Source of the DNA: Lachnospiraceae bacterium UBA3802
GTDB taxonomy: Bacteria; Bacillota; Clostridia; Lachnospirales; Lachnospiraceae
Length of the DNA: 5,833 nt
Direction: 5' to 3'
Assembly: GCA_002369155.1 (NCBI GenBank)
Contig: DFEM01000133.1
Location: 1 to 5,833, forward strand
The notes beneath the pieces were generated by a model. That model searched no databases, had not been told where the DNA came from, and saw only the letters and a program-made list of their open reading frames with translations. The position numbers and the translations under genes are program-made. This document shows positions 1 through 5,120 of the stretch, in pieces; positions within the stretch are counted from its first letter, which is position 1; every line of letters begins with the position of its first letter.

Positions 1-1811
1 ACCCTGACCGTGAGGGAGAGGCAATCAGCTGGCATCTTTATGAGGCACTTAATTTAAAAGAAAAGAAAGTTGCCCGCATTACTTTTAACGAGATTACCCA
101 GTCGGCAGTAAAAGAAGCATTAAAGAATCCTCGTGATATCGACATGAATCTTGTTGATGCGCAGCAGACACGTCGTGTGCTTGACCGTATGGTTGGATAC
201 AGAATTTCGCCGCTTCTTTGGGCAAAGATTAAAAGAGGCCTTTCTGCAGGACGTGTTCAGTCTGTTACATTAAAAATGATTTGTGACAGAGAAAATGAAA
301 TTAATGCATTTATTGCCAAAGAATTCTGGTCACTTGATGCAGTACTTAATATAGAAGGTGAGAAAAAGCCCCTTGTAGCAGCTTTTTGGGGTAAAGGCGA
401 GGAGAAACTCGAATTAACATCCAAAGAGCAGGTTGATGGCATTAAAAAGGATTTAAAAGGTGCTGAATTTAAAGTCACCGAAGTTAAAAACGGCAGTCGA
501 AAGAAAAATTCACCTCTTCCTTTTACAACTTCCACACTTCAGCAGGAAGCCAGCAAGGTTCTCGGCTTCTCTACTCAGAAGACAATGCGTATTGCGCAAA
601 GCCTCTATGAAGGTGTAAATGTCGGAAAGAGCACTGTCGGTGTAATCACCTACCTTCGTACCGATTCGACCAGAGTTTCTGATGAAGCTGTTAAGAATGC
701 GAAGGATTATATCACAAAGCATTACGGTGCTGAATTTAATAATCCCGCAGAGCAGAGCAAGAATACCGGCAAGAAGATACAGGATGCACATGAAGCCATC
801 AGACCTACAGATCTTTTAAGAACTCCCGAGATGATGAAAGAGTATCTTGGAAGAGATGAATTAAGACTTTATTCTTTGATTTATAAAAGATTTCTTGCTT
901 CCAGAATGGCTCCCTGTGTATTTGATACGGTATCTACAAAGATTGATGCCAAGGGATATACTTTCAAAGTTTCGGCATCCAAGGTTGCTTTTGAAGGTTA
1001 CAGAGCTGTATATACATCCGATGAAGATGAAAAGGATGATAAGAATGCCATTGTAAACAAGCTTGATAAGAAATCAAAGCTTAAACTCGATAAGCTTGAA
1101 GGAGAACAGCATTTCACCCAGCCTCCTGCACATTTTACCGAAGCAAGCCTTGTAAAGGCAATGGAAGAGCAGGGAATCGGTCGTCCTTCCACATACGCGC
1201 CTACAATTACCACTATTATGGCTCGTCACTATGTGGTTAAAGAGAATAAAAACCTTTATGTATCCGAGCTTGGCGAAGTTGTAAACAAGATGATGGAGGA
1301 AGCTTTCCCTACTATCGTGGATGTGAGCTTTACCGCCAACATGGAAGCATTGCTTGATGCGATTGAAGAAGGCACTGTACAGTGGAAGACTGTTGTTGCA
1401 AATTTCTATCCCGATCTTGATGAAGCGGTTAACAAAGCTACCAAGGAACTTGAGCATGTTAAGGTTCAGGATGAAGAAAGCGACGAAGTCTGTGAACTTT
1501 GCGGAAGAAAGATGGTATTTAAATTCGGACCTCACGGTAAGTTCTTGGCTTGCCCCGGATTCCCGGAGTGCCGCAATACCAAATCCTTCCTTGAGAAAAT
1601 CGGTGTTGCATGCCCCAAGTGCGGCAAAGACATCGTTATCAGAAAGACCAAGAAGGGCAGAACATATTATGGCTGCGAAGGCGGTCCCGAATGTGATTAT
1701 ATGTCATGGCAGAGACCTCTTGCTGAGAAGTGTCCCAAATGCGGATATCCTCTCACGAAACGCGGAAATAAGAAAGTATGCACTAAAGAAGGCTGCGATT
1801 ATATAGAATAA
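1..1811 (+). CDS. topA: DNA topoisomerase I (type IA), 3' part; start lies outside the window
   Basis: Type IA topoisomerase that relaxes negative supercoils by cutting one DNA strand through a 5'-phosphotyrosine. About 602 residues are present, read from base 3. The first codons give the acidic Toprim motif DPDREGEA (the first Asp codon is split by the window edge), which binds Mg2+. From family knowledge, roughly 105-115 N-terminal residues with the Toprim Glu are missing. The motif LSAGRVQS follows at about 250-273. The catalytic Tyr is the TAC at 651-653 within VITYLRTDSTR. The motif EQGIGRPSTYAPTI is near 1165-1206. Three C-terminal tetracysteine zinc ribbons span about 1491-1571, 1611-1694 and 1731-1796. 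The gene ends in TAA at 1809-1811. No in-frame stop or frameshift is seen. The ATG at 144 is internal, not the start, because clear TopA sequence continues upstream of it. The next gene, flgB, begins 382 nt downstream. Confidence 0.98.
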   Translation, partial: PDREGEAISWHLYEALNLKEKKVARITFNEITQSAVKEALKNPRDIDMNLVDAQQTRRVLDRMVGYRISPLLWAKIKRGLSAGRVQSVTLKMICDRENEINAFIAKEFWSLDAVLNIEGEKKPLVAAFWGKGEEKLELTSKEQVDGIKKDLKGAEFKVTEVKNGSRKKNSPLPFTTSTLQQEASKVLGFSTQKTMRIAQSLYEGVNVGKSTVGVITYLRTDSTRVSDEAVKNAKDYITKHYGAEFNNPAEQSKNTGKKIQDAHEAIRPTDLLRTPEMMKEYLGRDELRLYSLIYKRFLASRMAPCVFDTVSTKIDAKGYTFKVSASKVAFEGYRAVYTSDEDEKDDKNAIVNKLDKKSKLKLDKLEGEQHFTQPPAHFTEASLVKAMEEQGIGRPSTYAPTITTIMARHYVVKENKNLYVSELGEVVNKMMEEAFPTIVDVSFTANMEALLDAIEEGTVQWKTVVANFYPDLDEAVNKATKELEHVKVQDEESDEVCELCGRKMVFKFGPHGKFLACPGFPECRNTKSFLEKIGVACPKCGKDIVIRKTKKGRTYYGCEGGPECDYMSWQRPLAEKCPKCGYPLTKRGNKKVCTKEGCDYIE

Positions 1812-1824
1812 ATGAAAAAATAAG

Positions 1825-1851
1825 TAAATATTTCCATTCTTGTGCCGATAA
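1825..1851 (+). promoter_or_regulatory. Sigma-28 (SigD/FliA-type) flagellar promoter
   Basis: TAAA at 1825-1828, a 15-nt spacer, then GCCGATAA at 1844-1851. Written in the enterobacterial form it is TAAATATT-N11-GCCGATAA, which matches the -10 octamer and the spacing of the sigma-28 consensus exactly. It begins 13 nt after the topA stop codon and points toward the flagellar operon. Transcription would start near 1857-1860. B. subtilis fla/che is known to have a SigD promoter upstream of its SigA promoter, so the position makes biological sense. What it drives is unclear: a terminator follows about 70 nt later. Confidence 0.7.
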
Positions 1852-1857
1852 ATAGTA

Positions 1858-1930
1858 TAACAAAATAAAAGGCGCAAGGATGCGTAAAAGGTAAAAGGAC
1901 TTATGTTTATATAGGTTCTTTTATTTTTTT
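1858..1930 (+). ncRNA. Candidate SigD-dependent small RNA or attenuated leader with a CsrA-type hairpin
   Basis: A compact, non-coding-looking unit of about 70 nt lies between the sigma-28 promoter at 1825-1851 and the intrinsic terminator at 1893-1930. It contains the hairpin GCGC-AAGGAU-GCGU at 1872-1885, a 4-bp stem whose closing pair is G-U. The hexaloop matches the published CsrA binding consensus (loop ARGGAU with GGA exposed). A second GGA lies at 1897-1899 on the 5' side of the terminator stem, 19 nt away, a spacing that a CsrA dimer could bridge. The 5' end is inferred from the promoter. Alternatives are a topA 3' UTR fragment, or a leader of the flagellar operon that is mostly terminated. 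No known RNA family is recognised. A csrA gene is not in this window, although csrA-fliW is common in motile Firmicutes. Confidence 0.4.
1893..1930 (+). terminator. Rho-independent terminator downstream of topA
   Basis: AAAAGGACTTAT (1893-1904) pairs with ATAGGTTCTTTT (1911-1922) in a 12-bp stem containing two G-U wobbles. The loop is GTTTAT (6 nt). After a single A at 1923 comes a tract of seven T (1924-1930). It lies 82 nt past the topA stop and could end both the topA message and any transcript from the sigma-28 promoter at 1825-1851. The stem is AU-rich, so some readthrough into the flagellar operon is possible. Confidence 0.75.
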
Positions 1931-1941
1931 ACCATCAGAAA

Positions 1942-2023
1942 GCGGGTTAAATGACTCATTCAAGCCTGCCAAATATAACAATTACAATATCTTGTGGTTG
2001 TTAAATCTGCCGAATTTGACAGG
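1942..2023 (+). other. Structured intergenic block with alternative hairpins, function unknown
   Basis: Non-coding block between the topA terminator and the flagellar promoter. Hairpin A pairs 1942-1948 with 1963-1969 (7 bp, two wobbles) and is capped by the small palindrome AATGACTCATT at 1950-1960. Hairpin B pairs 1976-1987 with 1992-2003: 12 consecutive pairs including two G-U, with tetraloop TATC. An outer stem CCTGCCAAAT (1965-1974) pairs with ATTTGACAGG (2014-2023) at 9 of 10 positions and encloses hairpin B. This outer stem shares 1965-1969 with hairpin A, so the two cannot form together. A TTTT run follows at 2024-2027. I do not recognise a riboswitch class. If unstructured in RNA, the dyads could instead be protein-binding sites. 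Confidence 0.4.
2008..2021 (+). promoter_or_regulatory. Spo0A-box-like inverted pair of heptamers
   Basis: TGCCGAA at 2008-2014 fits the 0A-box core TGNCGAA exactly. It is followed immediately by TTTGACA (2015-2021), the complement of TGTCAAA, which is one base from the box. A third related heptamer, TGCCAAA, lies at 1967-1973. Spo0A is known to control motility genes in several clostridia. The boxes also form stem arms of the structured block at 1942-2023, so the match may be coincidental. Confidence 0.25.
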
Positions 2024-2058
2024 TTTTGAGATTGCCCGACTATTTATTTAGTGTACGA

Positions 2059-2077
2059 ATTGTATATTTGATACAAT
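2059..2077. repeat. Perfect inverted repeat, operator candidate
   Basis: ATTGTAT (2059-2065), spacer ATTTG, ATACAAT (2071-2077): a perfect 7-bp dyad about 30 nt upstream of the proposed -35 of the flgB promoter. The same TTGTAT/ATACAA half-sites recur at 2113-2129 in the opposite arrangement. A T7 run at 2087-2093 follows nine bases later. That gap is too long for a good terminator, and the run may act as an AT-rich UP-like element for the promoter. Confidence 0.35.
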
Positions 2078-2103
2078 ATGAGGTAGTTTTTTTGTAAAAT
2101 TAC

Positions 2104-2131
2104 TTGTGTTTTTATACAAGTTTTGTATAAT
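2104..2131 (+). promoter_or_regulatory. Sigma-A-type promoter for the flgB operon, overlapped by a palindrome
   Basis: -35 TTGTGT (2104-2109), a 16-nt spacer, and a consensus -10 TATAAT (2126-2131). The predicted start near 2138 leaves a leader of about 55 nt before the flgB ATG. The spacer and -10 are covered by the perfect dyad TATACAA-GTT-TTGTATA (2113-2129). A further dyad, ACTTGT (2102-2107) with ACAAGT (2116-2121), covers the -35. A repressor or activator bound here would directly affect polymerase access. The -10 is strong; the -35 matches three of six positions. The leader starts with a small hairpin pairing 2141-2147 with 2151-2157. Confidence 0.55.
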
Positions 2132-2181
2132 TAAATAAGGTGGGTACAGTGTGCCTATTTTGTGTATGCAAGTATATTTTT

Positions 2182-2188
2182 AAGGAGG
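2182..2188 (+). promoter_or_regulatory. Ribosome binding site fixing the flgB start
   Basis: AAGGAGG at 2182-2188 sits 5 nt ahead of the ATG at 2194. It selects this start over the in-frame GTG at 2140, which lies at the predicted transcription start, has no ribosome binding site, and would add 18 residues unlike any FlgB N-terminus. Confidence 0.85.
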
Positions 2189-2193
2189 CGTAC

Positions 2194-2586
2194 ATGATTA
2201 ATACGAGCAATTTTGATTATATTAACGTACTTGATAAAGCAGCGGACGGATCATATCTTCGTAACGAGGCTATCAGTAATAATATCGCAAATGCTACCAC
2301 ACCTAATTACAAGAGACAGGACGTGGCATTTGAAGAAGCTTTAAGATCTTCTATACTCGGTGCTACAGAAGGTAGTCTTGACAAAAAGATTCACAATGTT
2401 GACCTTTCAACAGTAAGGCCGACAGTGTTTACGGATACAGGGGAAGTCAGCTACAGACTTGACGGCAACAACGTCGATCCCGAGACCGAAAACATTTATC
2501 TGGCCAAGAACCAGTTATACTACCAGGGTGTAATGAATTCGATAAGCCATGAATTTGAAACAATGAGAACAGCGATGGGCAAATAA
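2194..2586 (+). CDS. flgB: Flagellar basal-body proximal rod protein FlgB
   Basis: Proximal rod subunit of the flagellar basal body, exported by the flagellar type III system and assembled on the FliE/MS-ring base. The protein is 130 residues, the usual size for FlgB. The N-terminal rod-protein signature is visible as ISNNIANATTPNYKRQDVAF (about residues 28-47), the conserved motif of axial rod, hook and filament proteins. The central part, around residues 50-95, is more variable. The C-terminal helix (about 101-128) carries NQLYYQGVMNSISHEFETMR and would pack against the N-terminal helix in a coiled coil. As expected for an axial protein there is no Sec signal peptide. The start is ATG 2194 with a strong upstream AAGGAGG. 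It is the first gene of the operon, with flgC 13 nt downstream. Confidence 0.96.
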   Translation: MINTSNFDYINVLDKAADGSYLRNEAISNNIANATTPNYKRQDVAFEEALRSSILGATEGSLDKKIHNVDLSTVRPTVFTDTGEVSYRLDGNNVDPETENIYLAKNQLYYQGVMNSISHEFETMRTAMGK

Positions 2587-2599
2587 GGAGGTTTAGATT

Positions 2600-3058
2600 A
2601 TGGGAATGTTTGATGCTCTTGATATCTCTGCTTCCGGTCTTACCGCGCAAAGATACAGAATGGATATTATATCCGAAAATGTTGCCAATGCAAACACGAC
2701 TCGCAAGGAAGACGGTAGCATTTACAGAAGAAAGGTTGTTACTTTTGAAGCCAAAGGCACGGACGGTGTGCCTTTTAAAACAGTGCTTGGACGTTCAACC
2801 GCGGATTTATCCGATCATTTGGGCAAAGGTGTAAGAATTACCACAGTTCAGGAAGACAAGACTTCCGAATACAAGAAGGTATACGATCCTTCACATCCTG
2901 ATGCAGATGAAGCGGGCTATGTTTATTATCCCAATGTTGATATCATCACCGAGATGACAAACTTAATTGATGCATCCAGAGCTTATGAAGCCAATGCAAC
3001 GGTTGTTGATGCCACTAAGAATATGCTTCAACAGGGCTTACAGATGGGTAGAAGTTAA
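2600..3058 (+). CDS. flgC: Flagellar basal-body rod protein FlgC
   Basis: Second proximal rod subunit, expected to interact with FlgB and FliE between the MS ring and the distal rod. The protein is 152 residues, close to the family norm. The N-terminus MGMFDALDISASGLTAQRYR followed by DIISENVANANTTR is the typical FlgC rod signature, with the NANTTR form common in Firmicutes. The segment YPNVDIITEMTNLIDASRAY, followed by EANATVVDATKNML (about 113-146), is the conserved C-terminal helix found in rod proteins. The start is ATG 2600. The flgB stop codon is part of the Shine-Dalgarno sequence (TAAGGAGG, 2584-2591), 8 nt ahead of the ATG, which suggests coordinated translation with flgB. fliE follows after 14 nt. 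Confidence 0.97.
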   Translation: MGMFDALDISASGLTAQRYRMDIISENVANANTTRKEDGSIYRRKVVTFEAKGTDGVPFKTVLGRSTADLSDHLGKGVRITTVQEDKTSEYKKVYDPSHPDADEAGYVYYPNVDIITEMTNLIDASRAYEANATVVDATKNMLQQGLQMGRS

Positions 3059-3072
3059 CAGGTTAACATAAT

Positions 3073-3393
3073 ATGGACAGAATTCAAAAAGTATACGGCA
3101 TCGATACCGAAGCCGTAAAGAATTTAAAACAGTTTGCAGGTCAGGAGAAGGTTGGAGAGAATCATGACATGTTCCAATCACTTCTTGACAATGCGATAAA
3201 TAATATCAATACAACCAATGCATATTTATCGAATGCCGAGAATGAGAAGATTAAATTTGCCCTTGGCGAAACAGAATCACCTCATGATTTGACAATAGCT
3301 CTTCAAAAAGCATCCACGGCACTTCAGTATACGGTGGCGGTAAGAGATAAATTCCTTGAAGCATACAAGGAAATCATGAATATGCAGATATAA
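3073..3393 (+). CDS. fliE: Flagellar hook-basal body complex protein FliE
   Basis: Small adaptor that joins the FliF MS ring to the FlgB/FlgC rod and helps start rod export. It has 106 residues, as expected for FliE. The C-terminal part is the most recognisable: ESPHDLTIALQKASTALQYT followed by VAVRDKFLEAYKEIMNMQI (about 68-106), with the family pattern of HDL-[IV]-A-x(2)-KA, Q-x(3)-xVR-[DN]K and Y-EIM-[NR]M-x-[IV]. The N-terminal half is helical and poorly conserved. The start is ATG 3073. The Shine-Dalgarno is weak (AGGTT at 3060-3064), so translation may depend on ribosomes arriving from flgC, which ends 14 nt upstream. A 107-nt gap, unusually long for this operon, separates it from fliF. 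Confidence 0.95.
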   Translation: MDRIQKVYGIDTEAVKNLKQFAGQEKVGENHDMFQSLLDNAINNINTTNAYLSNAENEKIKFALGETESPHDLTIALQKASTALQYTVAVRDKFLEAYKEIMNMQI

Positions 3394-3500
3394 AATTATA
3401 AGAATTCGTTTTGACATCCGAAATGGATTCAGACATGCGGAAATTATCAAATATAATTACATAAAAAAATTAAAGTGTAATTTGATTTCAGGAGAATGAA
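3394..3500 (+). other. fliE-fliF intergenic spacer with hairpins and a weak promoter candidate
   Basis: This 107-nt gap carries no reading frame of note. It can form a hairpin pairing TCCG (3417-3420) with CGGA (3438-3441), extended by ATG (3423-3425) with CAT (3434-3436). A second AT-rich stem pairs AATTACA (3455-3461) with TGTAATT (3476-3482). A TATAAT lies at 3452-3457 with TTCAGA at 3428-3433 (18-nt spacer), a possible but weak internal sigma-A promoter. No U tract follows either hairpin, so neither looks like a terminator. The fliF ribosome site AGGAG is at 3490-3494. Confidence 0.35.
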
Positions 3501-5117
3501 ATGTTCGAAAAACTGATTGACAAATTAAAAGAGATTCCGCCCAAGCTTCTTGCGTGGTGGAATAAATTTACCAGGAACCAGAAAGTTTTGATTATAAGCG
3601 TTGCGCTTGGGGTAATTGCTGCATTTGCGATTCTTATTACTGTAGTTACAAGAACGCAGTATGTAAATATAGTGACGTGCGAAAATGCGACTCAGGCTTC
3701 TCAGGTTAAGGAAATTCTCGAATCGAATGAAATAGCTTACAAAGTATCCGATTCGGGCTTGGTATTCTCTGTCGATAAGACCAGGTTGTCGGAAGCCAAC
3801 ATTCTTCTTGGATCAAACAACATCCTTACAGATCCTTATGCAAATCTTGACAACGTTTTATCAACATCGCTTTCAACCACGGAAGCTGACAAACAGAAGG
3901 CTTATACCGCATACAGAGAGACGAGACTTAAAAACGATCTTGAAAGTTTTTCGTTTGTTGACTCTGCGAGCGTTAACATGTTTGTACCCGAAAATGACGG
4001 TACTCTTATAAGAAATAACAAAGAATCATCTGTACAGATTACATTAAAATTATCAGGTGAGTGTTCTCCCGAGAATGCCGCTGCAATTGCAAGAATGGCA
4101 AAGACTGTTGTTGGCAACGAGACTACCGATAATGTTGTAATCCTTGATACTGACGGAAATCTTTTATTCTCGGGCGGAGATGATACGACACTTGCAGGAT
4201 ATGCAACAAGTACTCTTTCTTTAAAGCAGGAAGCTGAAAGAGTTGTAAGAAACGATGTATCAAATGTTCTTCTCGGAACAAAAGAATTTGATTATGTAGT
4301 TGTATCTCCGAGCCTCGTACTTGATTTATCAAGTTCAGAAAAACAGACTACGACATACACGCCTGCGGACGGCCAGACTCAGGGTCTTCTTTCTCATGAG
4401 ACGGGCTACAATGCAGAATCGGAAGGTGGAACGGCACTCGTTCCCGGTACTGACTCCAATGTTGAAGGGACTTATGTTTACGAAAACGGCGGCGGAAGTT
4501 CAAGTACTGTAGAGCAGTTTGAAAAAGATTATCTTCCCAATACGGAGACTATCGTTCAAAGCATTCCTGCCGGCGGTATTAAGTACGATGAATCATCCAT
4601 CGCAGTAACAGCCATCAGACTTAATGTCATCAAAGAAGAGGATGTCAGAGCGCAGGGGCTTCTTGATGAAATGTCATGGGATGAATACAAACTTGCCAAC
4701 AGCGAACGTACCAAATTAAGCGTTGATGAAGATTATTACAGCCTCATTTCGGATGCGTCCGGAATTGCTACGGGCGATATTACGATAGTTGCTTACGAAG
4801 AACCTTTCTTCGTAGACAGAACTAGAGCGAACTTTAATTGGACGGATATTATCCAGATTGCTTTGATTGTTATCATTTTGCTTCTTCTCGGCATGGTTGT
4901 TCTTCGTACGCTTCGTACCGAAAAGAACAAAGAAGCGGAAGAACCTGAAGAGATTTCCGTTGAAAAACTTTTGCAGACTATTCCCGAAGAACAGCTTGAA
5001 GATATCGATCTTGAAGCCAAGTCCGAGACCAGAAAGATGATTGAAAAATTTGTTGACGAAAATCCCGAAGCCGTTGCAAACCTTCTTCGCAACTGGCTCA
5101 GCGAGGATTGGGGGTAA
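3501..5117 (+). CDS. fliF: Flagellar MS-ring protein FliF
   Basis: Membrane protein that forms the MS ring, the platform for rod, export gate and C-ring assembly. It has 538 residues, within the family range. A short cytoplasmic N-terminus precedes a first membrane helix (about 28-50, VLIISVALGVIAAFAILITV). The ring-building domains follow: about 52-125 resembles the secretin/PrgK-like fold, and about 126-230 contains the conserved block YRETRLKNDLESFSFVDSAS (138-157). A Ser/Thr/Gly-rich, low-complexity segment (about 278-338) corresponds to the loop region that forms the beta-collar. The second membrane helix is at about 450-470. The acidic cytoplasmic tail ends in RKMIEKFVDENPEAVANLLR and NWLSEDWG, the FliG-binding motif. 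The start is ATG 3501 with AGGAG six bases upstream. No frameshift or truncation is seen. fliG starts 3 nt after the stop, which suggests translational coupling. Confidence 0.97.
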   Translation: MFEKLIDKLKEIPPKLLAWWNKFTRNQKVLIISVALGVIAAFAILITVVTRTQYVNIVTCENATQASQVKEILESNEIAYKVSDSGLVFSVDKTRLSEANILLGSNNILTDPYANLDNVLSTSLSTTEADKQKAYTAYRETRLKNDLESFSFVDSASVNMFVPENDGTLIRNNKESSVQITLKLSGECSPENAAAIARMAKTVVGNETTDNVVILDTDGNLLFSGGDDTTLAGYATSTLSLKQEAERVVRNDVSNVLLGTKEFDYVVVSPSLVLDLSSSEKQTTTYTPADGQTQGLLSHETGYNAESEGGTALVPGTDSNVEGTYVYENGGGSSSTVEQFEKDYLPNTETIVQSIPAGGIKYDESSIAVTAIRLNVIKEEDVRAQGLLDEMSWDEYKLANSERTKLSVDEDYYSLISDASGIATGDITIVAYEEPFFVDRTRANFNWTDIIQIALIVIILLLLGMVVLRTLRTEKNKEAEEPEEISVEKLLQTIPEEQLEDIDLEAKSETRKMIEKFVDENPEAVANLLRNWLSEDWG

Positions 5118-5120
5118 ATA

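Noticed and set aside
1074..1535. Minus-strand open frame of 153 codons inside topA
   Set aside because: It lies antisense to conserved TopA sequence, has no recognisable domain, and has no supporting start signal that I can see; a shadow of the real gene.
1354..1806. Plus-strand open frame of 150 codons overlapping the topA zinc-finger region
   Set aside because: Out-of-frame shadow of the topA C-terminus, Arg/Lys/Leu-rich with no independent signals.
1880..1894. Mini-ORF ATG CGT AAA AGG TAA (MRKR) overlapping the CsrA-type hairpin
   Set aside because: Four codons only; the upstream AAAAGG could serve as a weak ribosome site, but there is no evidence of translation and the hairpin explains the sequence better.
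2016..2046. Consensus -35 TTGACA at 2016-2021 as a sigma-A promoter
   Set aside because: No acceptable -10 at 16-19 nt downstream (ACTATT or TATTTA match only three of six bases); the hexamer is explained by the inverted repeat arm.
2059..2093. Palindrome 2059-2077 plus T7 as a second intrinsic terminator
   Set aside because: The stem is nearly all A-T and nine bases separate it from the T run, which is unlike a functional terminator.
2140..2193. GTG at 2140 as an upstream start for flgB (18 extra residues)
   Set aside because: No ribosome site precedes it, it coincides with the predicted transcription start, and a strong AAGGAGG sits just ahead of ATG 2194, whose product has a normal FlgB N-terminus.
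1812..2193. c-di-GMP riboswitch or CodY box ahead of flgB, as seen in some clostridial flagellar loci
   Set aside because: No GEMM core or tetraloop-receptor pattern and no AATTTTCWGAAAATT-like site could be found by eye on either strand.
3411..3457. TTGACA at 3411-3416 with TATAAT at 3452-3457 as a fliF promoter
   Set aside because: The spacer is 35 nt, far too long; only the weaker TTCAGA -35 at 3428 has suitable spacing.
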